Positions 8,777 through 18,398 of a DNA stretch of 64,000 nt are shown here, piece after piece. Within the stretch, counting starts at the first letter, position 1. The number at the start of each line of letters is the position of its first letter. Both the position numbers and the translations under genes were made by a program. Origin of the DNA: Chloroflexota bacterium (GTDB lineage Bacteria; Chloroflexota; UBA6077; FW602-bin22; CADDYW01); NCBI GenBank assembly GCA_021323915.1, contig JAJPKB010000256.1:1-64000 (forward strand), in the 5' to 3' direction. The notes beneath the pieces are model-generated. The model was given only the letters and a program-made list of their open reading frames with translations, searched no databases and was not told where the DNA came from.

Positions 8777-9758
8777 GCACCTCGTCGATCACCCGGTCGG
8801 TGGTCAATCCCTCCATCTCGGCCTGGAAGTTGAGGATAATCCGATGGCGGAGGGCGGAGTGCGCCGCGACCCGGATATCCTCGAACGACACGTTGTAACG
8901 GCCCTCGATGAGCGCTCGGATCTTTCCCGCGAGATCCAGCGCCTGGGCGCCACGCGGGCTTGGCCCCAGGCGCACGAACTGCTGGACGACCTTCGGCGCA
9001 TCGTTCGCATTAGGATGGGAAGCCATCACCACGCGAATCGCGTAGTCGCGGACGTGGCTCGCGATCGGCACGTCCCGGGCCAGGCCGGAGATCCGCAGCA
9101 GGGTCGGTCCATCGCAGACCTTTTGGACCTGTGAGCGGTTCGCCGTCGTCGTTCGATCGACGATTTCGCTGAGCTCTGCTTCGGATGGGAAGTTCACCAG
9201 CAGCTTGTAGAAGAACCGGTCGAGCTGCGCCTCTGGCAGCGGGTAGGTGCCTTCCATCTCCACCGGGTTCTGCGTCGCCAGCACGAAGAATGGCTGGGGA
9301 AGCTGGTGCATGGACTTGCTGACGGTCACGGTATGCTCTTGCATCGCCTCGAGCAAGGCCGACTGGGTCTTGGGGGTCGCTCGGTTGATCTCGTCCGCGA
9401 GGACGATATTGGCGAAGATCGGACCGGGCTCGAAGTGAAACGATCGCGATCCGGCCTCGTCGACGCTGATAACATTCGTGCCGATGATGTCGGCCGGCAT
9501 CAGGTCGGGCGTAAACTGAACGCGCATGTACTGGAGACTCAGCGAGTCCGCCAGGGCTTTCACCAGGATTGTCTTGCCGAGGCCGGGCACGCCCTCCAGG
9601 AGGACATGCCCGCCCGCGAGCATCGTGATCAGGACGCCCCGAACGATCTCTTTTTGACCGACGATGACTTTCGAGATCTCCGCTTCGATCTTCTGGAGGG
9701 TTGTCTGGAGCTGCTCCGCGGTGGCGACGTCGACCATCGACTCAACCTGCCTTCTCAT
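8754..9758 (-). CDS. MoxR family AAA+ ATPase
   Basis: GHVLLEGVPGLGKTILVKALA (Walker A), IVLADEINRATPKTQSALLEAMQE (Walker B), FVLATQNPVEMEGTYPLPEAQLDRF. Start chosen at MRRQVESM. Confidence 0.9.
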   Translation of the reverse strand: MRRQVESMVDVATAEQLQTTLQKIEAEISKVIVGQKEIVRGVLITMLAGGHVLLEGVPGLGKTILVKALADSLSLQYMRVQFTPDLMPADIIGTNVISVDEAGSRSFHFEPGPIFANIVLADEINRATPKTQSALLEAMQEHTVTVSKSMHQLPQPFFVLATQNPVEMEGTYPLPEAQLDRFFYKLLVNFPSEAELSEIVDRTTTANRSQVQKVCDGPTLLRISGLARDVPIASHVRDYAIRVVMASHPNANDAPKVVQQFVRLGPSPRGAQALDLAGKIRALIEGRYNVSFEDIRVAAHSALRHRIILNFQAEMEGLTTDRVIDEVLKKFPGD

Positions 9759-9891
9759 CGCTTCCAACCGTCCTAGGGGCAAATTGGGTGCCACTTCGTC
9801 ATGGCCCGCCCGCCGCGGCCGCGATTTGCCATGAGGTCGCGTTAGGGCGAGGGAAATCTCGACCCGCTTCCCTCGCCTTTATCGATCGAGA

Positions 9892-10965
9892 TCAACCCCC
9901 GCGCACGAGCTCACCGACGCGGGTGAACATGAAGTGATCGAAGTAATAGTGAATGAGCAAACAGGAGAGAATCACGATGTAATAGCACTGAATCCACGCG
10001 AAGTGAAAGACGACGTTCAGGAACACCACCATGGCGCCCGCGGCCAGAGTGAGCCCGACGTTGAAGAGATAGAACTGCGTGCCTCGATGGCTCCCGGCGA
10101 TCTTCTGGACGACCGGGCTCGTGATCTCGCCGCGCTCCTGGCGAAGGCGGTTCAAGTACCAGGTCAATCCCAGGTATTGGAACGAGTGCCAGACGTTCAT
10201 TCCCTGAAAGGCGATGTCGAGGTTGTCGGCACTGGGGATGACGTAGGCAATCGCGATCGTGATGCCCATCAGAAGGGTCTTCGGAAAGTTGGCGCGGCGA
10301 TGCTGAAACTCCATCGCCGTCTTCCCGATGTAGAGCACCAGGAACGTGAAGAACAACGCGTTGGCCAGGTAGATCGCCCACGGCTGTCCGACGATGAATG
10401 GGATCGTGATGCGTGTTCCGCCGATGACAAAATTGTCGTTGACCAGCCTCACCATTGCCAGCGGATAAAGGCTGGTGAAGATAACCCCGTAGTCGATGCC
10501 CCTACTGGCGATCGAATGGAACTCGCTGCCCTTGGCGCGGTAGCAGTCCGCGATGTAGACGATCTGGTGCAGGACGTGAACTGATGCCCACATCATGAAG
10601 ATCGTTAAAAGGAGCGTGAGATTGACGATGCCCAGGATCGTGACCAGCACCGGCAGCGCCAGGGCCAACGCGACGTACACCGGGTACCGCTGAGTGAAGT
10701 TTTGATCCATGAAGGTCAACGTATAGGTCGAGCACATATGAGGTCCACCGACTACCAGCGCAACGAGAATATCGACGGCCGCCGCGGGGTCGACGATGTG
10801 TCCGGGGACGCCATATTTGCTGAACAACTGGAACAGCAGGAAGGGAACCGGTACCAGAATCGCGCTGAGACTGATATACGTCAGATCCCAGCGCTTACTC
10901 AACAACCACGGAGCTTGCCAGCTCGAGACGGCACCTCCGCCCAGCCACGCTCGTTCGGCGTACAT
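9892..10965 (-). CDS. Polytopic membrane protein with several conserved-looking His residues, unknown function
   Basis: Many hydrophobic segments; His in GGPHMCS, ASVHVLHQIVYIADCYR, NVWHSFQYLGLTWYLNR and LIHYYFDHFMFTR. Confidence 0.75.
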   Translation of the reverse strand: MYAERAWLGGGAVSSWQAPWLLSKRWDLTYISLSAILVPVPFLLFQLFSKYGVPGHIVDPAAAVDILVALVVGGPHMCSTYTLTFMDQNFTQRYPVYVALALALPVLVTILGIVNLTLLLTIFMMWASVHVLHQIVYIADCYRAKGSEFHSIASRGIDYGVIFTSLYPLAMVRLVNDNFVIGGTRITIPFIVGQPWAIYLANALFFTFLVLYIGKTAMEFQHRRANFPKTLLMGITIAIAYVIPSADNLDIAFQGMNVWHSFQYLGLTWYLNRLRQERGEITSPVVQKIAGSHRGTQFYLFNVGLTLAAGAMVVFLNVVFHFAWIQCYYIVILSCLLIHYYFDHFMFTRVGELVRGG

Positions 10966-11070
10966 TTATCGGGGAACCCTCCTTCCTGTGGGTGTTCGGC
11001 GCTCAGGCCAGTCATTGGCCATTATAGCGCACGAGCGTGTCCCTGGCACCTGAGGGCGGGAGGATTTCGG

Positions 11071-11886
11071 TCAGGGGTTTGGCGTCTGGACAGCGGATGA
11101 AAGACGAATCGGAATCTCGAAGAAGAACGTCGAGCCCTGGCCCGGACCGCGGCTGGTGGCCCGGACTCGGCCACTCAGGAGCATGGCTAGCTGATCCGCG
11201 ATGAAAAGTCCGAGACCAAGCCCTTCACGCCGGATCTCGCGCGCCCGCTCCGGCCGGTAGAACTGTTCGAATATTCGGGACTGTTCCTGGTCGTCGAGGC
11301 CGATCCCGTGATCTTCAACCGCGATGACGATTCGATCGAGCTCGGGCCTGGCGGTCACGATTACAGGTGATGGCTCGGACGAGAATACCACCGCGTTGGA
11401 GATCAGGATCGAGATGATCTGGCCAGCCCGTCGCGCATCGGTCTCGACGTTGGGGAGACGATGGGCGATGCTCGCTCGAATGATGCGACCGGGGTATCGC
11501 CGAAGCGACTTCCGAATTGCCTCGCGGACGATCGGAGCAAGCTCGGTCTCGACTGGCTCCAGCACGATGAGGCGGGCCTCCAGGCGCGCCGCGTCGACGA
11601 TCTCGCCGATCATCTTGTCAAGACGCTGGGTGGCTGCGATCGCGGCGGTGAGATCGCGCCGCGCCTCCTCCCAGTCCGGGCCATCAGGCAGGCTGTGGAG
11701 CACCGTCTGGGTGTAGCCGAGCATCAACGTAAGCGGTCCACGAAAGTCGTGAGAGATCAGTCGGAGCCAGTGTTCCCAGTGTTGCCCGAGTCGGGCAAGC
11801 CGGGAGTCGCGCTCGGCAAGCTCGGCTTCGAGACGAGCGATGCGTGATTCAAGGCGCCGCTGTTCTTCGAGAGGATCAGTCGGCAT
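11071..11886 (-). CDS. Sensor histidine kinase (HisKA + HATPase)
   Basis: H-box LRLISHDFRGPLTLMLGYTQ; N-box IISILISNAVVFSSEPSPV; VEDHGIGLDDQEQSRIFEQFYR; GLGLGLFIADQLA. No transmembrane or sensor domain. Confidence 0.88.
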   Translation of the reverse strand: MPTDPLEEQRRLESRIARLEAELAERDSRLARLGQHWEHWLRLISHDFRGPLTLMLGYTQTVLHSLPDGPDWEEARRDLTAAIAATQRLDKMIGEIVDAARLEARLIVLEPVETELAPIVREAIRKSLRRYPGRIIRASIAHRLPNVETDARRAGQIISILISNAVVFSSEPSPVIVTARPELDRIVIAVEDHGIGLDDQEQSRIFEQFYRPERAREIRREGLGLGLFIADQLAMLLSGRVRATSRGPGQGSTFFFEIPIRLSSAVQTPNP

Positions 11887-11966
11887 TCGGGAGAAGCTGC
11901 CAGGGGAGTGAGGACGTCATCGAGCTCACCACCGGGAGGATCGAACTGGAGAATTCGCTTCGTGAG

Positions 11967-12040
11967 TGGCTGCCGAGCCAGGATTCGAACCTGGAACAAC
12001 AGATCCAAAGTCTGCTGTGTTACCGTTACACCACTCGGCA
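11967..12040 (-). tRNA. tRNA-Gln (anticodon TTG)
   Basis: Minus strand TGCCGAGTGGTGTAACGGTAACACAGCAGACTTTGGATCTGTTGTTCCAGGTTCGAATCCTGGCTCGGCAGCCA: 7-bp acceptor stem, anticodon loop CTTTGGA, T-loop GGTTCGAATCC, encoded CCA. Confidence 0.95.
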
Positions 12041-12216
12041 AAGATGGCGACGGTTAATTCTATCACGTCCGCGTTCGAATCGTCAACCGGCCAGGCTCTA
12101 TCCTGACCGCTCGCATGCTTGCCGTTCGAGCCAACTTTCCGTTGGCATCTTGATTCCGTGTTTCCGCGCCGCCGCGGCGCCGGTCTCTCCGTTTCCAAAG
12201 CATGGGGCCCTGCGCG

Positions 12217-13077
12217 TTAGTCGGTCGGAAGGGCGTAGCGGAGGAAAAGGTGGTCGCTCGCGCGCTTCAGGCTCACCAATCGGGCCCACGTCGGAGATCC
12301 GGGGGCAAAGACTCGCCCGGCAACCAAGCCGGGGCGACCGTCGTCGTCCCTCCCCGCGATCTGGGGCGCCACGGTCAGGAAAAGCTCGTCGACGCGGCGC
12401 GCGGCGACAAAATCTCCGAAGAGCTTCGGTCCTCCTTCGACCAGGACGAGGCTGGAAGGGCGGACCGAGACAATGGCCGCCAACACCTCGCTCGGCTGGA
12501 TCGGGAACGTATCGGCGACTGCCCTCACGGTTACGGACGGAGGAATCGTGCGCTCCCGGATGCGATTTAGTCCGGGCTCCGTCGTCACGATCAGAGTCGA
12601 GATGGCATCGGATTGAAAGACCGGTAGATCGAGATCGAGCTCGCCGAGCGCGGTCACGATCACATTGAGGGGCTCGCCGGACTTTCCCACCGCGCGGCGC
12701 AGTTGGCGATACGATGCGCCGAGCTCAGAGAAGACGTATTCGGGGGTCCAGAGGTGATGTGGCACCGCGCGAAGGGTCCCGGCGCCGACCACGACCGCGT
12801 CGGCCACCGCGCGCAAGATCCCCATCACCATCCGGTCATGCCGATTGAATCCGCTTATCTCGCCCCCACCCGACTGCCCTGGTAGATTGAGCGAAACGAC
12901 GCCGTCGAGGGTCGACACGAAATTGCTGATGACGTGTGGCCGGTCGGGGTGGCCGGACCGAACGCGAAAGTCACCGTACAGAGCCGCGAGGTCGGCCGGC
13001 ACGTCAACCGGCGTGCCGTCGACTGCATCGTACAGCGATTCGAGGGGCGTCAGGTCGATCATTCCCGTGGTTCGCAA
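12217..13077 (-). CDS. RibD C-terminal/dihydrofolate-reductase-like pyrimidine reductase family protein
   Basis: PHVISNFVSTLDGVVSL, DRMVMGILRAVADAVVVGAGTLRA, SSLVLVEGGPKLFGDFVAARRVDELFLTVAPQIAG. Confidence 0.85.
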   Translation of the reverse strand: MRTTGMIDLTPLESLYDAVDGTPVDVPADLAALYGDFRVRSGHPDRPHVISNFVSTLDGVVSLNLPGQSGGGEISGFNRHDRMVMGILRAVADAVVVGAGTLRAVPHHLWTPEYVFSELGASYRQLRRAVGKSGEPLNVIVTALGELDLDLPVFQSDAISTLIVTTEPGLNRIRERTIPPSVTVRAVADTFPIQPSEVLAAIVSVRPSSLVLVEGGPKLFGDFVAARRVDELFLTVAPQIAGRDDDGRPGLVAGRVFAPGSPTWARLVSLKRASDHLFLRYALPTD

Positions 13078-13706
13078 ACTCTCAGAAACTCTACACGGAG
13101 CGCGGGATTCGAGTCATACTCTCCGCGCCAGAAGGTCGTGCGAGTCAGTGGCTCGGTCTCGCGGACACCACGCATCTGGGTGCAAAGGTGGGCTGCCTCC
13201 AGGTAAACCGCGACGCCGTGCGGTTCCAAGATCGCTTCAAGGGTGTCGGCGATCTGCCGACCGAGTCGTTCCTGAACTGTGAAGCGCTTGGCGAAAAGCC
13301 GGACCAATCTAGTCAGCTTGGAGATGCCGATGATGTGCTCGTGCGCGATGTACCCGACGTAAGCGCGCCCGTGAAACGGAAACGCGTGGTGCTCACAAAG
13401 GGCGAAGAATTGAATCGGCCCTTCGATGATCTGGCTGAGCCGACAGTCCGGGCCGCCACGGCACTCGGTCTCGAAGACGGTCAAGAGCTTCGGGTCGCCC
13501 TCGTACCCTTCGGTTACGTCGTAGAGCGCGCGCACGAAGCGCCGCGGAGTCTCTCTGGTAGCTGGCGTATTCAGGTCCATGCCGAAGGCGCCGAACATCT
13601 CGGCGACGTAACCTTCGAACTTCTTGAGCTGCTCGTCGGAGACCCGACGACGACGCAGCTCCATCGTCGTTCGAACCTGTTTGTCGTCAACGTCAAGATT
13701 GGACAA
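13059..13706 (-). CDS. folE: GTP cyclohydrolase I
   Basis: TPRRFVRALYDVTEGYEGDP, FFALCEHHAFPFHGRAYVGYI, GISKLTRLVRLFAKRFTVQERLGRQIADTL, EAAHLCTQMRGVRE. Start uncertain (13706 or 13664). Confidence 0.92.
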   Translation of the reverse strand: MSNLDVDDKQVRTTMELRRRRVSDEQLKKFEGYVAEMFGAFGMDLNTPATRETPRRFVRALYDVTEGYEGDPKLLTVFETECRGGPDCRLSQIIEGPIQFFALCEHHAFPFHGRAYVGYIAHEHIIGISKLTRLVRLFAKRFTVQERLGRQIADTLEAILEPHGVAVYLEAAHLCTQMRGVRETEPLTRTTFWRGEYDSNPALRVEFLRVCEPRE

Positions 13707-13801
13707 TCTGGTGCTCCTTCGGGTGCGGGTCAAGATTATCGTAGCCGTCTTTCCGGGGAATCGCAAGATTATCGCGTACCGACGCGACACTGCCCCCGGC
13801 T

Positions 13802-14572
13802 TCAGTCCATGACCAGTCCACCGTCAACCGAGAGGATCTGACCGGTGATGAACCGTGCCCGGTCCGAGGCGAGGAAGGCCACGGCATCGGCGACGTCGTC
13901 GGGCTGACCCACGTCACGCAGCGGGGTGATCGAGGCATACTTCTCTGCAACGGCAGGCGGCATGGGTTGGGGCTTCGAGGCGATGATTCCGGGGGCAACC
14001 GCGTTCACCCGAACCGCGGGAGCGAGATCCAGCGCCAGGATTCGGGTGAGCATGACGATCCCGGCTTTCGACGCGGCGTACGGAGCTGAGACCGCGAATC
14101 CGGGGCGAGGGCTCAGTCCTCCTCCCGAGGCGAGATTGACGATGCATCCGTGGCCACTCGCACGCAGTGGACCTGCCGACGCCTGACACAGAAAGAAGAC
14201 GGCGCGGAGGTTCACGGCCAGCGTTTTCTCCCAGAGCGCGGGCGTCACCGCGCCAAATGGCGTAGAGGAGTAGACCCCGGCGTTGTTCACGAGGAGATCG
14301 AGTCGGTGGAACGCGGCCAGCGTCTGGTCGACCAGCCTCCCGACTTGATCGAGGTCGGTCAGGTCGGCGACCAGGGGGATTGCCTCCACGCCGGCGCGGC
14401 CGAGCTGATCGACCGTCTGGACGAGCGTGTCGCGCGACCGATTCGCGTGAAGCGCCAGCCGCATCCCGGATTCCGCGAGCTTCCACGCGATCGCGCGCCC
14501 AATTCCCCGTCCTGCACCGGTGACGAGCGCGACTGCGCCCGTCGGATCGTGTCTTGGAGGGCTCACTCTCAT
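13802..14572 (-). CDS. SDR family oxidoreductase, pteridine-reductase-like
   Basis: ALVTGAGRGIGRAIAWKL, LALHANRS, LDLLVNNAGVYSSTPFGAVTPALWEKTLAVNLRAVFFLCQAS, VNAVAPGII, TPLRDVGQPDDVADAVAFLASDRARFITGQILSVDGG. Confidence 0.85.
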   Translation of the reverse strand: MRVSPPRHDPTGAVALVTGAGRGIGRAIAWKLAESGMRLALHANRSRDTLVQTVDQLGRAGVEAIPLVADLTDLDQVGRLVDQTLAAFHRLDLLVNNAGVYSSTPFGAVTPALWEKTLAVNLRAVFFLCQASAGPLRASGHGCIVNLASGGGLSPRPGFAVSAPYAASKAGIVMLTRILALDLAPAVRVNAVAPGIIASKPQPMPPAVAEKYASITPLRDVGQPDDVADAVAFLASDRARFITGQILSVDGGLVMD

Positions 14573-14703
14573 AACACCTACCTGACGCCGTCGCCGATCG
14601 CGTGTCGAGAGGTGCACCATGCGTACCCTCGCGCCGTCATATGGTACAATGGCCAGCGTCGCGCCGCCGGTAATCCTCCGCGCGTGAGGTGCAGCCTGCT
14701 CCG

Positions 14704-15870
14704 ATGAGCGTCCTCGTATCCGAGCGGTCCACGCGTTTCACCGAATCGGTCATTCGCGAGATGACCCGCCTCTGCCTCCTTTACCAGGGGGAGCGTGGGA
14801 TCAATCTCGCCCAGGGCTTTCCCGATTTCCCATCCCCCGCGGCCGTCAAAGATGCCGCGTGCGCAGCGATTCAGAACGACGTGAATCAGTACGCGATTAC
14901 CTGGGGCTCCAAGCCGTTTCGCGACGCCGTCGCGGCCAAGACGCGACGGTTCTACGGCGTTGAGCTAGATCCCGAGCGTGAGATCACGGTTTGCTGTGGG
15001 GCGACCGAGACGATGCTGTCCGTGCTTCTCGCGGTGGTGAACCCGGGCGATGAGATCATCGTCATCGCGCCCTACTACGAGAATTACTGGCCGGATTCGG
15101 TGTTGGCGGGAGCGACCCCCCGATTCGTTAGTCTTCACGGGCCAAAAGCAACTTTGGATCTCGACGAGCTACGCGCGGCGTTTAACGCGAAGACCAAGGC
15201 GATTATCGTGAACACGCCAAACAACCCCTCCGGAAAGGTTTTCAGTCGCGCGGAGATGGAGGCGATCGCCAGCTTGTGCCAGGAGTTCGACTGCCTGGCG
15301 ATCACCGATGAGATCTACGAGCACCTCGTCTACGAGGGAGAGCACACGTCCATGCTGGGTTTGCCCGGCATGCGCGAGCGCACGATTGCGATCAGCGGAT
15401 TATCCAAGAGCTACAGCGTGACCGGGTGGCGGGTCGGCTACGCGATGGCCGCGCCCCCGCTGACCGACGCGATTCGAAAAGTCCACGATTTCGTGACAGT
15501 CGGCGCCCCGGCCCCGCTCCAGGCGGCCGGGGTCGTCGCGCTCGGGCTTCCCGATAACTATTACGTCGAGTTACTCGCGGCGTACCGTGAACGGCGCTCG
15601 TTCCTCGTGGAGAATCTTCGACGGCTAGGATTCGGCTGCGAGGCCCCGGCCGGCGCGTATTACGTGATGTGCGACTTCGACCGGTTCGGCTTCGATGACG
15701 ACACCGCGTTCGCGCGTTACCTTGTGAAGGAGGTCGGCGTCGCGGTAGTTCCTGGTAGCAGCTTTTACCCGGATCCCGCGCTCGGTCGAACAAAAGTGCG
15801 ATTCTCGTTCTGCAAGAAGCTGACGACGCTGGAGCGAGCCGTCGAGCTGCTCGAGCGCTTGCGGGCGTAG
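14704..15870 (+). CDS. Class I/II PLP-dependent aminotransferase (aspartate aminotransferase-like)
   Basis: INLAQGFPDFPSPAAVKDAA, NTPNNPSGKVFSRAEME, ISGLSKSYSVTGWRVGYAMA, RFSFCK. Confidence 0.93.
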   Translation: MSVLVSERSTRFTESVIREMTRLCLLYQGERGINLAQGFPDFPSPAAVKDAACAAIQNDVNQYAITWGSKPFRDAVAAKTRRFYGVELDPEREITVCCGATETMLSVLLAVVNPGDEIIVIAPYYENYWPDSVLAGATPRFVSLHGPKATLDLDELRAAFNAKTKAIIVNTPNNPSGKVFSRAEMEAIASLCQEFDCLAITDEIYEHLVYEGEHTSMLGLPGMRERTIAISGLSKSYSVTGWRVGYAMAAPPLTDAIRKVHDFVTVGAPAPLQAAGVVALGLPDNYYVELLAAYRERRSFLVENLRRLGFGCEAPAGAYYVMCDFDRFGFDDDTAFARYLVKEVGVAVVPGSSFYPDPALGRTKVRFSFCKKLTTLERAVELLERLRA

Positions 15871-15872
15871 GG

Positions 15873-15890
15873 GCGAACCGGACGGTTCGC
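15873..15890. repeat. Hairpin GCGAACC-ggac-GGTTCGC just after the aminotransferase stop
   Basis: Perfect 7-bp arms with a 4-nt loop; no strong T-tract. May be a weak terminator or REP-like palindrome. Confidence 0.5.
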
Positions 15891-15960
15891 GGTGGGGCCG
15901 GTCGTCGACGGAGTCTGATTCGGGCGTATACTTCATGCTAGAGGCAGGTGCCGATTACCC

Positions 15961-16761
15961 ATGAGGCCGAGCTCCCCGGCGATGACGAGCAGCACAACCA
16001 TCGAGGTCGAGCAGCTCCCGCTCCACTACGTCACTACCGTGGGCGCGGGCCAGCCGGTGGTGCTTCTGCACGGCTGGGGTGGCCAGATCGCAAGCTTTGG
16101 GCCGATTCCGGACATTCTCGGGAGCCGGTTTCGAGTCGTGGCCGTCGATCTGCCGGGGTTTGGCGCGACGCCCCTCCCTTCCAGTCCCTGGGGAACGCTT
16201 GACTACGCTGATTTCATGGTATCGTTCCTGCGGCAATCCGAACTGGCGCCGTGTACGCTGGTCGGCCATTCGTTCGGGGGCAAGGTCAGCCTCGCGCTTG
16301 CCGCTCGGAACCCGGAGCTGGTGAGCAAGCTGATTCTGGTGGATAGCGCCGGCATCCGCCCGCCGCGTGGGCCCGGCTACTACGCGAGAGTGGGCCTGGT
16401 CAAGGGAGCCCGACGGCTGCTGTCGCTGCCGGGCGCGGGGGCGATTAGGGAGCCGTCCCTGACCCGCCTTTATCGAATGCTCGGATCGAGCGATTACAAC
16501 GCGGCGGTCAACCCGATCCTTCGCGCGACGTTTGTCCGAGTCGTGAACGAGGATCTTCGCCACTTACTTCCGTCGATCAAGGCACCAACCCTGCTGATCT
16601 GGGGCGATCGGGATCGCGACACGCCCCTTGCGGACGGACGGTTGATGGAGCGTTTGATTCCAGACGCCGGCCTCGTCGTGTTCGAGGGGGCCGGCCACTT
16701 CGCCTATCTCGACCGAATCGATCAGTTCTGTCGAGTGGTGGCCCACTTCGTCGAGCATTGA
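15961..16761 (+). CDS. Alpha/beta hydrolase
   Basis: VVLLHGWGGQIASFGPIPDIL, CTLVGHSFGGKVSLALA (GHSFGG nucleophile elbow), LIWGDRDRDTPL, FEGAGHFAYLD. Confidence 0.9.
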   Translation: MRPSSPAMTSSTTIEVEQLPLHYVTTVGAGQPVVLLHGWGGQIASFGPIPDILGSRFRVVAVDLPGFGATPLPSSPWGTLDYADFMVSFLRQSELAPCTLVGHSFGGKVSLALAARNPELVSKLILVDSAGIRPPRGPGYYARVGLVKGARRLLSLPGAGAIREPSLTRLYRMLGSSDYNAAVNPILRATFVRVVNEDLRHLLPSIKAPTLLIWGDRDRDTPLADGRLMERLIPDAGLVVFEGAGHFAYLDRIDQFCRVVAHFVEH

Positions 16762-18389
16762 TGGCGGCACTCCTGGTCCTGGTTTCGGCGATCCTGGTGG
16801 TCGCGGCGTGGGGGCGCCCGGTCGCTCTGGATGGCCTTCGGGCGCTCCACGTTCTTCAGCTCGAAGAGTACCAGACGGCTCGATTCTGGCGTTGGCTGTC
16901 GACCCATCCGCCGGCGGCGCTGGACGCCCCCTTCGTGGCGACGCTGGCGGTGGCAACGGTTGCCGTTTGGCTCCTGCCGACCCCGATCTGGGTTATCGCG
17001 TGCGCGGTGGCCTTCCTGGTCGGGATTCGCCAGAGTCTTCGCTCGAAGGCCCCGGAGGCCAAGAAGCCGCTGGTGCTGACCGCTCGGGCGCGTCGCTTGC
17101 TGGCCGGCTGGGCCGTCTGCGAGGTTGCCGTCGCACTTCTGGCCTGGGCGGTCATCCGCGGCCCTCTGGGAAGCGCAGCGTCCGCTCCGGTCCCGTCCAT
17201 CCTGTCCGCGGTTACCGTGGCCGGCGCGATGTGCTGGCCGCTCATGTCGCTCGGCAATCTGCTGGTGTACCCGGTCGAGGCGGGGTTTCGACGATACTAC
17301 CTCTCGTCAGCGCGAGCCGTCCTTCGGAGGCATCGTCCGGTCGTCATCGGGGTGGCGGGCAGTTACGGCAAAACCAGCACGAAGTCAATCCTGGCTCAAA
17401 TCCTGTCGACCCGATATCCGGCGCTGGCGACGCCGCGCAGTTTCAACACCCCGATGGGGCTTTGCCGGGTGATTCGGGAGCAGCTTCGGCCGGAGCACCG
17501 ATATTTCGTCGCCGAGCTTGGCGCGTACCGTCGCGGCGAGGTCCGCCAGCTTTGCCGCCTGGTGATTCCGACCGTGGGGGTGTTGACCGCGGTTGGACCG
17601 GAGCACCTCGAACGGTTCGGCTCGATGGAAAACGTGGTGAAGGCCGAGTTCGAGCTGATCGAAGCCCTTCCCCCGGATGGGGTCGCGATCTTCAACGGCG
17701 AGGATCCGACCTGCCGTGAACTGGCAGCCAAAGCGCGCTGTCGGTACGTTCTGGCTGGTGGCGATGCCGATGACCATCGAGCGATCTGGGCTGAGGACGT
17801 CGTTTTGACCAGCGCCGGCCTGGGCTTTATCCTGTGCCTCGCCGACGGGCGGCGCGCTCCGGTGAGCACCAGGCTTCTCGGCCGTCACAACGTGTCGAAC
17901 ATCCTGGTGGCCAGCGCCGCGGCGCTCGAGGCCGGCCTCGGTCTTGACGACGTGGCCGCCGCGATTCCGCGCCTGGAGCCGGTCGAGCATCGCCTTCAGC
18001 TAGTTCCGAACGAAAACGGCGTCGTGGTGATCGACGATACCTACAACTCGAATCCCCGGGGCGCGGCGACGGCGCTGGAAACGCTGGCCGCGTTCCAGGG
18101 AGGGCGTCGGTACCTGGTTACCCCGGGAATGATCGAGCTTGCCGACCTTCAGGACGCGGCGCACCGGGAGTTTGGACGTCAGGCCGCGCGGGTGTGCGAC
18201 GGAATCATCCTGATTGGTCCCAGGCAGACCCGCGCGATCGCCGAGGGGCTGGCCGAGGCGGGGTTCCCCGACCAGCGATTGATCGTTGCGCGGAGCCTGG
18301 ACGAGGCAACCGTGCACCTCCGAGGACTACTTCAGCGCGGCGACGCCGTGCTCTTCGAGAACGACCTGCCCGATCAGTACAACGAGTGA
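16761..18389 (+). CDS. murF: Membrane-anchored MurF-like Mur ligase (UDP-MurNAc-tripeptide:D-Ala-D-Ala ligase family)
   Basis: About 180 aa hydrophobic N-terminus, then VVIGVAGSYGKTSTKSILAQIL (P-loop), ATPRSFNTPMGLCRVI, GRHNVSNILVASAAAL, VVVIDDTYNSNPRGAATAL. ATG at 16761 overlaps the preceding TGA. Confidence 0.82.
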   Translation: MAALLVLVSAILVVAAWGRPVALDGLRALHVLQLEEYQTARFWRWLSTHPPAALDAPFVATLAVATVAVWLLPTPIWVIACAVAFLVGIRQSLRSKAPEAKKPLVLTARARRLLAGWAVCEVAVALLAWAVIRGPLGSAASAPVPSILSAVTVAGAMCWPLMSLGNLLVYPVEAGFRRYYLSSARAVLRRHRPVVIGVAGSYGKTSTKSILAQILSTRYPALATPRSFNTPMGLCRVIREQLRPEHRYFVAELGAYRRGEVRQLCRLVIPTVGVLTAVGPEHLERFGSMENVVKAEFELIEALPPDGVAIFNGEDPTCRELAAKARCRYVLAGGDADDHRAIWAEDVVLTSAGLGFILCLADGRRAPVSTRLLGRHNVSNILVASAAALEAGLGLDDVAAAIPRLEPVEHRLQLVPNENGVVVIDDTYNSNPRGAATALETLAAFQGGRRYLVTPGMIELADLQDAAHREFGRQAARVCDGIILIGPRQTRAIAEGLAEAGFPDQRLIVARSLDEATVHLRGLLQRGDAVLFENDLPDQYNE

Positions 18390-18398
18390 GGAGACGGT

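Noticed and set aside
12131-12180. Small hairpins ccaac-tttcc-gttgg and gcgccgccgcggcgc downstream of the RibD_C gene as a terminator
   Set aside because: Short stems with no adjacent T-tract in the expected orientation; insufficient evidence.
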